The notes beneath the pieces are model-generated. The model had not been told where the DNA came from. It did not search any database and worked only from the letters and a program-made list of their open reading frames with translations. Below, in pieces: positions 1 through 8,542 of a DNA stretch of 22,088 bases. Source of the DNA: Clostridiales bacterium UBA1728 (GTDB lineage Bacteria; Bacillota; Clostridia; Oscillospirales; Oscillospiraceae). Every line of letters begins with the position of its first letter. Position 1 is the first letter of the stretch. The translations under genes and the position numbers were made by a program. The stretch covers positions 347 to 22,434 of the forward strand of contig DCIK01000002.1 of the NCBI GenBank assembly GCA_002315975.1. Direction: 5' to 3'.

Positions 1-1
1 C

Positions 2-109
2 ATCATCGGCTTCGTCATCATCTTCGTGCTGATCTTCGCGCTGAACGTGCTCAAGCAGCCCCTCATCGACTGGGTCAACAAGAACGCGAAAACGAATATC
101 ATCAGCTGA
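2..109 (+). CDS. C-terminal fragment of an unidentified membrane protein
   Basis: An open frame enters from the left edge and ends at TGA 107-109, giving 35 residues. The first 20 or so are strongly hydrophobic (Ile, Phe, Val and Leu rich) and look like a final transmembrane helix. A short polar tail with several Lys and Asn follows (WVNKNAKTNIIS), as expected for a cytoplasmic end. A terminator lies 20 bp downstream, which supports a true gene end. The fragment is too short to name a family. Confidence 0.6.
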   Translation: MIGFVIIFVLIFALNVLKQPLIDWVNKNAKTNIIS

Positions 110-129
110 TACCGGAGAATCATTACGTA

Positions 130-166
130 AGAAAAAAGAGACTGCTTACCGCAGCCTCTTTTTTCT
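130..166. terminator. Bidirectional intrinsic terminator
   Basis: The arms AGAAAAAAGAG (130-140) and CTCTTTTTTCT (156-166) pair perfectly. After one A/C mismatch, CTGC pairs with GCAG around the loop TTACC. A-tract and T-tract on either side make it work in both directions. It separates the upstream membrane protein gene from the large two-gene cassette. Confidence 0.88.
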
Positions 167-231
167 TAGCTCAGAAGCGCACAATGGTTCAATTTTCATT
201 TTTTCCTGTGGCTTTTTCTGCGCAATTATCG

Positions 232-237
232 TATAAT
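232..237 (+). promoter_or_regulatory. Sigma-A -10 box for the large two-gene cassette
   Basis: A perfect TATAAT lies 69 bp upstream of the ATG at 306. The position 17 bp further upstream (about 209-214, TGGCTT) is a poor -35 match, so the promoter may be weak or activator dependent. The ribosome binding site AAGGAG is at 290-295. Confidence 0.5.
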
Positions 238-305
238 CGGTATGAGAGATAAAAGAAACTCAGTGCTGCACAAGACAGGCAGACCATTGAAGGAGATATC
301 ACTTT

Positions 306-3300
306 ATGTCTTTGAAATATGATAAAGCGCTCGTCCGGCAGGAGCTGGAGACCTACAGCAAAGAGCGCCCCGATGCGGATGCCGAGACGCTGGAGAAGAA
401 GCGCCACGAGCTGATCTGCCGGGAGGCGCTGATCTCCGTCTGGTCGGAGCATCATGCCCGCTTCGAGACGGACGGGAAAGATATAAAGACCTATGAGGCA
501 GAGCTGCGCGGTTCGCTGAACGCCGCGGACCGAGAGTCGGTGGATCAGTCACTCTATCCCACGCAGTTCGGCAAGCTGATGGAGTATTTCACCTCCAAGG
601 ACAGCGCCACGGCCCAGCGCTATCTGGAGTTTATCCAAAAGGTCTCGGCGGCAGACAACACCGGGGCATACTTCACCCGCCTGATGAAAAACGACTACCT
701 CTCGCTGCATAACACTCTGCTTGACCCCGTCACTCCCATGCAGACTTTGGGCGATGCCTATGTCAGGGGTATGTTTGCCCCGATTCCCGATTCCACCGGG
801 ATGCGCTTTCAGGGCGTACAGGGCGAGAAGGATTTGCGTCAGGCGCAGCTTGAGACAGACAGCATTCACCTTGATGTCCCCGAGGACATGAACCCCTCTC
901 TGCTCACCTATGCGGTGATGGGCGAGTTCCTCCAGCCCGAGCGGCTGAATAAGGTGGACAAAAAAAAGCTCTTTGAGGGCTCCACCCTCCCGGAGCAGGT
1001 TTCCTCCTCGGAGCACATTCGCTCCGGATTTGTGGAAAACACCATCGTAGACGACGATCGCCTCAATATGCAGTACTGCCGTATTCTGATGCCTGAGGTT
1101 CGCCGCACCGTACAGCAGCAGATGAACGCTCACGATCGGGACACGATGCTGCGGAATGTCAGTGAGAGCTTCAACTTTCTCTATGGCATATCCCTGAACT
1201 TCTCCAGAGGCGTGGGGAGCCAGAAATATGCCTTCTGCGTTCGTCACGCATTAAAGGCAGCGCAGGCCGCGAAGGAGGCCGGTATCGACCCGGCCACTCT
1301 GGGCATGACGCAGGAAAAGCTGGCCAGACTCAACTTCATGCAGAAGCTCGTGGACTTCCAGGCCGAAACGCTGAAAATGCGCAAGGAGCTGAATGCAGCA
1401 GCTGAAGAATACTATTTCAGCGGCTTTTCAGAGGATCGCGACCCTTCCCAACAGCCGGAGCTGCGGGAGAAGCTGCAGGAGATTACAGCCAGAAATCTCC
1501 TGATCAAAGAACTCGCCGCCGATGTCAATACCCATGATCTGATGTACTCGCTTGTATCCGAAGCCGGGAATGTCTCCGACAAGATGGCCTTGCGGCCCTA
1601 TTCTCCGCTGGAAAAGCAGTTTCGGGATGATCCGGCGGGTATGCTCACCAGATATAAGGAAATGGTGCATCAGCCCCAGCCGCAGAAGTTCTTTCAGGAA
1701 GCGCTGGAAAGGCCCGCAAGCCGCTTCTCCTCCTTCATGTCCGGCATCTCTGTTTCTTCCAATGCCCCGATGCTGATTCCTCTCAGCGATTATCTGGGCA
1801 ATACCCAGGCTGAGTTTTTCGCGAAGATGGAGGATTATCTCCAAAGGCAGCCCCAGCCGCAGGACGAAAGAACTCGCAAAGCTCTGGAGGATATGCGCGA
1901 GGCATTTTCGCAGGTTCGCGAAGCGGCGGAGGGGGTGCAGCCCAACAGCGACTGGCGCACGGTAAGCCGTCTCCTCGCCCCCTATCGGAGACTGGAGCAG
2001 ACAGCCTCGAACTATTTCGACATGCTGCCGGAGGAGAAACTCTCTCATTCCACCGAGCATATGGAATCTCCAGGCGCCATGCAAGGCCTCCGCGCCGTGG
2101 TCAAAGCCCTCGAAGCCCGGCACCTGAGCGTGCCTGAAAATTTAGAGACGAGCAACAAGCTCCTCTTCGATGCGCTGGCAGAAACCGCAGAGCAGTCCGG
2201 CTTCATGAGAGCCTTTGGCGCCCTCTCCGATTTGAGCAGTCAGCAGCTCACGCAGAAGCTGCAGGAGGATCTCCAAAGCGTTGCCGATGCCAACGATCAG
2301 GCAAAATACAGAGAATTTTTCAAAATCGGCATTTCCAGCGTGAAGCTGATTAACAGTATGAAGACGCAGAACGAGCTCCGCAGCAAAGATCTCGATACGC
2401 TCCGAAAGAATCTGAAGACGCTGGATGAAGCCGCCGGGTTCCTTCGCGGCGACAGCTACGAGATGCTCAATGATTATGGCTACAAGGCGCTGAAGCCCGA
2501 TTCCCAGCATATGCTCCGCTCTCTGATGGAGTGCAGCCAGGCCTGCTGCACCCTGAGCACGATTCTCCCCCTCAAGCTTCAGGAACACGCTTTCAGGGAG
2601 GCCGTGGCCGACCAGGACAGCTATTATACTCAGAACAACCACAATACCAGAAAACGTCTGGACCTGCACAACGTTCTTGAATCGCCGAGCAACCAGGCGC
2701 TCCAGGATGAGCATGATGCCCTTTCCGGCGCCTTTGAGCTGGGCCTGGATATACAGGAAACGCTTGAAAGCAGAAATTCGCCGGATGTATACAGCCTAGT
2801 ACAGAGAGAACTGAATGACATCGAAGACGAGTACGAAGAGACCGAAATGCTGAAAACGAATTCCGCTAAGAACCCCTATCTTCGTCTCAATAATCTCCGG
2901 AGCCTTCGCTCATACATCACTGAGCCCGACAGCGTTTTCCTGCTGAATGATAAAGAACAGTTCTTTGCCGAGCGGGATGTTTACTATTCCCGGCTCCTCG
3001 AAGAGGCGTCTGAGCTCGAATCTCAAATTGATAACGAGAGGGACGAAATCGAGGCAAAAAAGGTGGCGGCAGAGGAAAGACTGAAGGAGCTGCCTCAGGA
3101 TACCCCGGAAAATGAGAAAGCGCAGCTGAACAAGGAGATTGCTGAGTACAAGAAACTCGAAACGCGCTTAACCCATAAGTTCCTCAACCAAATAGATAAA
3201 TGGTCGAATCTGAACGGTAAGCGGCGAGACCTCCGGGATGCTCTCGGCAATAAGGAGAAGCAGCATCTGGAGAAGATCAACGCTGTTCTGAAAAAGAACG

Positions 3301-4223
3301 GTCTGAAGGAGCAGGACGCTCTGCCCACGGCGCAGAAGCTTGATGCGCTCATCAGGGAGGCCGAAAAAAAGGCGGAGAAGGACATTGAGGAGCTCCGTAA
3401 CCAGCGCGGTTTTGTGGAGGATCAATATGCCAGACCCGAAAAGTACCTGAAAGAGCTCTCTGCCAGGGAGGATATGCTCCAGAGTATCGACACCTCCAAC
3501 AAGGAAGCTGCGTTGAAATCTCTTGACGAGAACCTTCAGTCCAATCAGGAAACAAGAAAATCCTATGTCCAGGCGGCGAAGGACTATAATTCGCTCTGCC
3601 AGACCAGCACCGCCCATAGGGCCGCTTTTGAAAAGGCTCGGTTCAGCGCCGGGATCGCTGAGAAATATCAGCCTGACGCACAGAACGAGCTGCGCGGGGA
3701 GCTCAGGCGCATCAGCGAGCACCTGAACGATAAAAAGCGCTTCCTGCACTGGGACTCCGGAGAATTCACCGCCATGCAGACGGCTTTGAACGACATTGCC
3801 AACGGCAGCGAGCCCATTACCGACGAAAAGCTGAAGACACTGCAGGACGCTGCCGGAAACTATATCAGCGCCAAGGGCGATCTGGGCAGCAGTCCCAGTG
3901 AAATGCGCATCGTCCGCCTGAACGCGGCGAAGGAGATTACGGCGCTCACCTCCCTGCATCAGACGCTGAACGCCAACATCAAGACAGCGCAAAGTGCCAC
4001 CAAGCGCTTTCTTGCTGCCACCGGCAAGATGAATATAGCTCCCACGCCGGACCTTTACGACCGTAAAAACAGCCTTGCCAACCGGCTTTCCGAGCGCAAT
4101 CGGCAGCTGGAGAGCATGAACCCCGTCTGGCAGGTCGGGAAACAGAAGTCTGCCGAACTGCTTGCCCCGGAGAAGTCCGAACCCGTCAAGGATGCCATAG
4201 CTCTGGGCGGACTGGGTAAATAA
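306..4223 (+). CDS. Very large coiled-coil-rich protein of unknown function (1305 aa)
   Basis: I do not recognise this protein and assign no function. It starts at ATG 306 behind AAGGAG (290-295). It has no N-terminal signal peptide and no transmembrane segment, so it should be made in the cytosol. Most of the sequence is charged and helix-prone. The stretch from about residue 860 to 1045 is heavy in Glu, Lys, Gln and Leu and reads as a long coiled coil. The last 250 residues look like further helical bundles. No Walker motif, nuclease or protease signature, or Cys cluster was seen. The C-terminus is LGGLGK, compared with ILGGR in the next protein. The downstream gene follows after 33 bp with its own strong ribosome binding site, so the two almost certainly form one transcription unit bounded by terminators at 130-166 and 7001-7035. 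A structural or scaffold partner of the kinase-like protein is possible but is inference only. Confidence 0.85.
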   Translation: MSLKYDKALVRQELETYSKERPDADAETLEKKRHELICREALISVWSEHHARFETDGKDIKTYEAELRGSLNAADRESVDQSLYPTQFGKLMEYFTSKDSATAQRYLEFIQKVSAADNTGAYFTRLMKNDYLSLHNTLLDPVTPMQTLGDAYVRGMFAPIPDSTGMRFQGVQGEKDLRQAQLETDSIHLDVPEDMNPSLLTYAVMGEFLQPERLNKVDKKKLFEGSTLPEQVSSSEHIRSGFVENTIVDDDRLNMQYCRILMPEVRRTVQQQMNAHDRDTMLRNVSESFNFLYGISLNFSRGVGSQKYAFCVRHALKAAQAAKEAGIDPATLGMTQEKLARLNFMQKLVDFQAETLKMRKELNAAAEEYYFSGFSEDRDPSQQPELREKLQEITARNLLIKELAADVNTHDLMYSLVSEAGNVSDKMALRPYSPLEKQFRDDPAGMLTRYKEMVHQPQPQKFFQEALERPASRFSSFMSGISVSSNAPMLIPLSDYLGNTQAEFFAKMEDYLQRQPQPQDERTRKALEDMREAFSQVREAAEGVQPNSDWRTVSRLLAPYRRLEQTASNYFDMLPEEKLSHSTEHMESPGAMQGLRAVVKALEARHLSVPENLETSNKLLFDALAETAEQSGFMRAFGALSDLSSQQLTQKLQEDLQSVADANDQAKYREFFKIGISSVKLINSMKTQNELRSKDLDTLRKNLKTLDEAAGFLRGDSYEMLNDYGYKALKPDSQHMLRSLMECSQACCTLSTILPLKLQEHAFREAVADQDSYYTQNNHNTRKRLDLHNVLESPSNQALQDEHDALSGAFELGLDIQETLESRNSPDVYSLVQRELNDIEDEYEETEMLKTNSAKNPYLRLNNLRSLRSYITEPDSVFLLNDKEQFFAERDVYYSRLLEEASELESQIDNERDEIEAKKVAAEERLKELPQDTPENEKAQLNKEIAEYKKLETRLTHKFLNQIDKWSNLNGKRRDLRDALGNKEKQHLEKINAVLKKNGLKEQDALPTAQKLDALIREAEKKAEKDIEELRNQRGFVEDQYARPEKYLKELSAREDMLQSIDTSNKEAALKSLDENLQSNQETRKSYVQAAKDYNSLCQTSTAHRAAFEKARFSAGIAEKYQPDAQNELRGELRRISEHLNDKKRFLHWDSGEFTAMQTALNDIANGSEPITDEKLKTLQDAAGNYISAKGDLGSSPSEMRIVRLNAAKEITALTSLHQTLNANIKTAQSATKRFLAATGKMNIAPTPDLYDRKNSLANRLSERNRQLESMNPVWQVGKQKSAELLAPEKSEPVKDAIALGGLGK

Positions 4224-4256
4224 CGCTTTCCGCTCAGTCACTCAAAGGAGAATCAT

Positions 4257-6905
4257 ATGCCTAACTATCCGAACAGATTTGATAAGCCCTATCAGGAAAA
4301 TAAATCCCTCAAACTGCCCTATTCCATGGGCCGGACAGAACGAAAGCTCTATCAGCAATACTCCTTTGCTCTGGAGCAGTATCGCGATCTGGTCAACTAT
4401 CTGAACTCCACCTCCGAGAGTCTGAACCCCCAGACCAACGAAAGAAAAGGCTACGGCAAAAACGAGTACGGCTTTGAGAAAGAGATGGACCCGGAGATCA
4501 CCGCACTGCTGAAGGAAAAGGTCTCAAACCTTCTTGCAGCCGGACAGAAGCTGGCCACGGAGATCAACCAGCCGGATAACTCCACCCCCGAGAGCCGCGC
4601 TCTCCTCTTTGATATCCGCCAGATCCTCCAGCGCTGCAACCAGGAGAACAGTGTTCTGGAGAATTTAGAGGAGGGGGAACAGCTCTCCTATCTCGCCCTC
4701 CACGCCCGCTCCAACGATGTGATTCTGGATGTGGGAGAGAACGAGCTGGACAAGGTCGGCGGACAGGTCTCCTCCCGATTACCCCTGCGCTATATGGACG
4801 AGAGCGGGAAGCTCAGGTCCGGCTATTTCACCGCAGATGAGGAAACCGGTCACAGCTATCGCGGCATCGTAAATCAGGCCAAGGAGAAGGCCCCCGGGCT
4901 CTCCGCCTTCCTTGATGCGCTGGTGAAGCAGTATGTCATTGATCCGGATAGCATGAATCCGAACTTCATAAACCTCGTAAGCTTTATCAACCATCTGCCT
5001 GATAAGAAATTCAGCAGTGCGGAGGCCCTGAAAAGCTTCTTCATTCCGGACGACGATGAGTATGATCCCGATATAACCGAGGAACAGGAGCAAATGTCAA
5101 AGCTGGTCCAGAAGCTGGAGATCAGCAATCAGGAGCTTTCGGTACTCAATGAGATGTTCGCCAGATTGAGCGATAAGCATCTCGGGAAACGTCAGGACCT
5201 TGATGAGATTATGCATTTCTCCGAGGGCTACTCCTCCAACCAGAGGAATACCGCCATGAGCGACATAGCCACCGCCCTCGGCATACCCGATATTATCGCC
5301 AAGACCCAGCCCATGACCATCATCAAAAACGGCGAGAGCGTCCACGGCTGCTTCATGGCCAACGCAAAGGGTGTGGACTTTGACGATATTCTGCCCCAGA
5401 ACGAGCTGCTGGGCGGGAAAACCATCTCCATCGACTATGACCGCACCCTGACGGACGCCACCAACCTGATGGTGCTGGACTATATCTGCTGCAACGGCGA
5501 TCGGCACCAGAACAATATGTTTTACAGGTTTTCCAAGGATACGAACGGAAACCCGGTGCTGGTTGGCTTTCAGGGCATCGACAACGATCTCTCCTTCGGA
5601 AATCTGGTTCCCAGAGTGACGCAGAGCGTGAAGCTTCTGCCTCCCGTGCAGGATATCCGCATGATGAAAAAGGACACCGCCGATCATGTGATGGCCCTGA
5701 CCGAGGACAGGATCACGGGCATTCTCATGGGAAAGGGTCTCTCTCCGGAGGAGATTTCTGCCTGCTGGAAACGAACCGAAATGCTGCAGAATCAGATTCA
5801 ATCGGGAACTGTTCATATTACCGAAGACCCTTTTCAGAAGAAGGACTGGAAAAAGATGGTGGATCAGGTTCAGGGCAGGCTGAATTACAAGAAGGGAGCC
5901 TGTGACCCCATTTATAATACCATTCTCATGCAGAATACATATAAAGATGCGACCTTTCAGGTTCAGTCGACGGGCAAGCTCCCCGAATTTACGGCCAAAA
6001 AGCAGCAGGCAGACCGCAAAAAGCGGATCGAGCAGGGTCTGAAGAACCTGAAAAACAAGGTATACATTGACGAAAAGCTGACCATCCGCAGCCAGAGCGA
6101 CCAGGTCAAAAAGCTTTTTTCCAAGCTGAAGGCTCCCAAAGAGGGTGATCTGCCCGAATACAAGGCCATGTATGAGCAGCTTTCGCAGCTGAACAACACC
6201 CTGAAGGAATACAAGGACTCGCCGCTGAGCGCCGACATCAAGGGGAACATTCTCCACGAAATGTTCAAAGAAAGCCAGGATGCCATCCGCAGCTACACCG
6301 CTGCGCTGCCCGATGAGCCTGATCGCAACAACAGCAAGCGACTGAGCGTGGTGCAGTCACTCAGCAGCGTCTGCACCAACGGCATTGAATCCCGCGAAAG
6401 ACAGGTCAACGAGCTGAACACTCTGATGAGCAAGAGCTTTGAGGAAGTGAGCAAGGCAGCAGCAGCCGTAAAAAGCAGCACAGACCCCTTTGAAAAAAGC
6501 ATCGCGCAGCTGTCGCTGGATGCCAAGGTTCATCTGAGCAGCTATGTGGGCAATGTGGAAAAGCCCAAGGCGGCGGACGCAGAGGCGATCTCCCGCTCCT
6601 TTGCCGCCATGCTCGTGAGCAGTAAGCTCCGCAGTCTGCACGCAGGAGGCGACGCAGAGGCTTACAGGGAGCAGAAGCAGGAATTTGCGCAGGACCCGGA
6701 TTCGCTGAACCGGCTTGTGAACAACATGATGAATCATGCGGACTTCAAAAAGCTCATCAGCCATGTGAACCCCATAAATGCCGTGGCCAACAACACCGTC
6801 TCCGAGATGAGCAAGCTGGCCGAGGAGATGAATCTTTTCGAAGCCACAGGCGTGGTGAAGCAGCCCCAGCTCCAGGCGCCCGAAAATATTCTGGGCGGCA
6901 GGTAA
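4257..6905 (+). CDS. Large protein with a PI3K/actin-fragmin-kinase-like kinase domain (882 aa)
   Basis: ATG 4257 follows AAAGGAG (4243-4249). There is no signal peptide or transmembrane helix. The middle of the protein carries the catalytic signature of the atypical kinase fold shared by PI3/4-kinases, actin-fragmin kinase and HipA. NGDRHQNN spans about residues 413-420 (catalytic-loop Asp415, metal-binding Asn419 or Asn420). GIDNDLSFG spans about 440-448 (Asp442, equivalent of the DFG Asp). Upstream, near residues 330-375, a stretch beginning RNTAMSDIATALG and ending GCFMANAKG has the look of the N-lobe to hinge part, and a segment with SSRLPLRY and GYFT near 170-190 may be the first strands. 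The catalytic Lys could not be assigned with confidence. The second half (about 590-882) is helical and ends ILGGR. It is the second gene of a two-gene operon with the 1305-aa coiled-coil protein. Substrate and role are unknown. A pseudokinase cannot be excluded. Confidence 0.85.
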   Translation: MPNYPNRFDKPYQENKSLKLPYSMGRTERKLYQQYSFALEQYRDLVNYLNSTSESLNPQTNERKGYGKNEYGFEKEMDPEITALLKEKVSNLLAAGQKLATEINQPDNSTPESRALLFDIRQILQRCNQENSVLENLEEGEQLSYLALHARSNDVILDVGENELDKVGGQVSSRLPLRYMDESGKLRSGYFTADEETGHSYRGIVNQAKEKAPGLSAFLDALVKQYVIDPDSMNPNFINLVSFINHLPDKKFSSAEALKSFFIPDDDEYDPDITEEQEQMSKLVQKLEISNQELSVLNEMFARLSDKHLGKRQDLDEIMHFSEGYSSNQRNTAMSDIATALGIPDIIAKTQPMTIIKNGESVHGCFMANAKGVDFDDILPQNELLGGKTISIDYDRTLTDATNLMVLDYICCNGDRHQNNMFYRFSKDTNGNPVLVGFQGIDNDLSFGNLVPRVTQSVKLLPPVQDIRMMKKDTADHVMALTEDRITGILMGKGLSPEEISACWKRTEMLQNQIQSGTVHITEDPFQKKDWKKMVDQVQGRLNYKKGACDPIYNTILMQNTYKDATFQVQSTGKLPEFTAKKQQADRKKRIEQGLKNLKNKVYIDEKLTIRSQSDQVKKLFSKLKAPKEGDLPEYKAMYEQLSQLNNTLKEYKDSPLSADIKGNILHEMFKESQDAIRSYTAALPDEPDRNNSKRLSVVQSLSSVCTNGIESRERQVNELNTLMSKSFEEVSKAAAAVKSSTDPFEKSIAQLSLDAKVHLSSYVGNVEKPKAADAEAISRSFAAMLVSSKLRSLHAGGDAEAYREQKQEFAQDPDSLNRLVNNMMNHADFKKLISHVNPINAVANNTVSEMSKLAEEMNLFEATGVVKQPQLQAPENILGGR

Positions 6906-6971
6906 GCCGGACGAGCTGTCGCTTCGCCATCACAGCGGTTTCGGCTCGTCCGGGAGGCCGAGCCCTGCACG
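6906..6971 (-). repeat. Dispersed GC-rich hairpin repeat, family A (copy 1)
   Basis: It begins directly after the TAA of the kinase-like gene. CCGGACGAGC and GCTCGTCCGG form a 10-bp stem around a loop containing GCTTCGCC. Read on the minus strand it aligns closely with 21996-22062 and partly with 15948-15993 (shared core GGCTCGGCCTCCCGGACGAG, allowing one or two changes). Three copies in 22 kb identify a REP-like dispersed repeat. Here it may also cap the 3' end of the transcript. Confidence 0.7.
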
Positions 6972-7000
6972 AACTTTTATCAGCCAATAAATACCATGAA

Positions 7001-7035
7001 AAAAGGACGATTCCTATCTGCGGAATCGTCCTTTT
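7001..7035. terminator. Bidirectional terminator between convergent genes
   Basis: AAAAGGACGATTCC (7001-7014) pairs perfectly with GGAATCGTCCTTTT (7022-7035) around a 7-nt loop. It serves the kinase-like gene on the plus strand and the lipoprotein gene on the minus strand, whose stop is at 7045. Confidence 0.9.
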
Positions 7036-7044
7036 CAGTTTACT

Positions 7045-8412
7045 TTATCCTCTGTAGTAGCTCCAGAACTCACCCTGCTCATAGGTCATTTTGAAGCAGT
7101 CGAAATTCTGATCCTTCAGCCGGTAGCTCATTTCGGTTTCCGGGTCGAAGATATAGATCATACCGTCCTCCCAGGGGATTTCCACCCAGCTGTGGGGGTC
7201 GGCCTTCTGACCCACCAGACCGCTGACGCAATAGGCCTCGTAGCCCAGCGCCCGGGCCAGCGCCCAAAAGGTGCCGGTGAAGTTATAGCAGTTCCCCTTG
7301 CCGCTCTGCAGCATGGTGGTGGCCTCGGCAATCTCCCAGCCGGTTTCTCCCACCTCGTAGTAGTTGCGGCGCAGGTAGAGGTAGCTGTCGCGGACATAAT
7401 AATAGGCCTTGCGGAGATTCTCCTCCTGATCGCTGCCGGGATTGATCTTCTTTTTCATCAGCTCCGTAACCAGCGCATCCAGCGTTGCATCGCCGCTGGT
7501 ATAGGCGCCGTCGGCGCCGAAGTGCAGAGTGCCCACATCGGCGTTCTTGAGAAAATAGCCCCGCTCATCAAAGCAGTAGAGCTTGCCGTTCACATGGACG
7601 AAGCCCCTGCGTTCGCCCCAGTCCTTACCGCCGGGTACGCCCAGAGCGGAAATGGCCCTGTAGTGGGCGTGCTCCGGCTCCACATCGGGGTAGTCGGTGG
7701 TGCCCCGCCCCAGCTTCAGCAGATTGGCAAAGAGCTGCGCCGCGCCCCCCCTGGTCAGGGGCAGCTCGCACTCGGCCATGGCCGCGTCCAGCTCAGCCAC
7801 AGGGAAGAGCTTTTCCAGCAGGGCAGAGAGATCGCCCAGCGTAATGGGAGAGTCGGGGTCAAAGGCACCGTTATCCAGCTGAATATAGCCCGCCGCTGCC
7901 AGCGTGGAGGCCGCCTTGTAGCACTGGGCGGAGGTGGTAACATCCTTCAGGAACATCTCTGTGGCGGGCTTGTTCACCATCAGATTATAGACAAAGCGCA
8001 CCGCATCGCTGCGGGTAAAGGCATCTTCCGGGTGGAAAAGGCCGTCCTTGTTGGCCTCAAAGAGACTGAGCCCGTCGTGAAGCTCCGGGCAAAAGGCAGC
8101 GGTGTAGCTGCAATCCTCCGTCACCGCCAGGGTATCCAGCCGCACCGTGCTGCCCTGACTGTCTAACCAGCAGCGGAACTTTCCCTCCACCTCTACGCCC
8201 TCGGGACTATCGCCGGACTTCACCGTCTCGCTGGAAACAACACTGCCGTTGACCACATAGCTCACGGTATACTCGGGTGTTTCCGTCGGGGCGGGGGTCG
8301 GTGTCGGATCGGTCAGCGCCGAGGTCTCGGCTTTGTTCTCTGTCTCGGTCTTGTCCCCGCAGCCCGCAAGGAGCAGGCACAGGGCAAGGAGGATGGGAAA
8401 GGCTTTCTTCAT
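7045..8412 (-). CDS. Secreted lipoprotein with SLH-like repeats and a transglutaminase-like domain (455 aa)
   Basis: The N-terminus is a classic lipoprotein signal: a KK pair, a hydrophobic core and the lipobox LLAGC with Cys18 as the lipidated residue. A Thr/Pro-rich spacer follows (about 30-50). Next comes a small beta repeat resembling the Listeria-Bacteroides/InlB B type (about 50-75). SLH-like segments follow; GLFHPEDAFTRSDAV and GAFDPDSPITLGDL are the clearest. A Tyr/Gly-rich stretch (FVHVNGKLYCFDERGYF) then resembles choline/cell-wall-binding repeats. The C-terminal part has a transglutaminase-like core with a plausible triad: Cys375 (GKGNCYNF), His407 (DPHSW) and Asp423 (IFDPE). It probably acts on the outer face of the membrane or in the wall; the reaction (peptidase or cross-linking) cannot be told. 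The gene is divergent from the exonuclease gene and has its own promoter. Confidence 0.85.
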   Translation of the reverse strand: MKKAFPILLALCLLLAGCGDKTETENKAETSALTDPTPTPAPTETPEYTVSYVVNGSVVSSETVKSGDSPEGVEVEGKFRCWLDSQGSTVRLDTLAVTEDCSYTAAFCPELHDGLSLFEANKDGLFHPEDAFTRSDAVRFVYNLMVNKPATEMFLKDVTTSAQCYKAASTLAAAGYIQLDNGAFDPDSPITLGDLSALLEKLFPVAELDAAMAECELPLTRGGAAQLFANLLKLGRGTTDYPDVEPEHAHYRAISALGVPGGKDWGERRGFVHVNGKLYCFDERGYFLKNADVGTLHFGADGAYTSGDATLDALVTELMKKKINPGSDQEENLRKAYYYVRDSYLYLRRNYYEVGETGWEIAEATTMLQSGKGNCYNFTGTFWALARALGYEAYCVSGLVGQKADPHSWVEIPWEDGMIYIFDPETEMSYRLKDQNFDCFKMTYEQGEFWSYYRG

Positions 8413-8443
8413 GGGGCAACTCCAAAAGTAAAAAGTAATTTAT

Positions 8444-8472
8444 AGCATACACTTTTTTTCTTTTTTGCGCAA
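8444..8472 (-). promoter_or_regulatory. Promoter of the lipoprotein gene
   Basis: On the minus strand, TTGCGC, a 17-bp A-rich spacer and TATGCT lie about 30 bp upstream of the ATG at 8412. A GGAG ribosome binding site sits between them. It is arranged back to back with the exonuclease promoter at 8489-8517. Confidence 0.5.
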
Positions 8473-8488
8473 GCCTTTCCTTGTATTC

Positions 8489-8517
8489 TTGAAAAAAACT
8501 TTTTTCTGCTGTATGAT
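8489..8517 (+). promoter_or_regulatory. Promoter of the exonuclease gene
   Basis: TTGAAA (8489-8494), a 17-bp spacer and TATGAT (8512-8517) form a good sigma-A promoter. Transcription would begin near 8523-8525. This places the in-frame ATG codons at 8513 and 8516 outside the transcript and argues for a start further in. Confidence 0.65.
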
Positions 8518-8542
8518 GGAGGCGAAATGGAGAGTGATACCT

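Noticed and set aside
5097..6257. 386-aa minus-strand frame under the kinase-like gene
   Set aside because: Antisense shadow with no domain or ribosome binding site. The plus frame has operon context and kinase motifs.
7192..8166. 324-aa open frame antisense to the lipoprotein gene
   Set aside because: Shadow of a GC-rich coding strand. The minus strand has a lipoprotein signal, recognisable domains and a promoter, whereas this frame has none.
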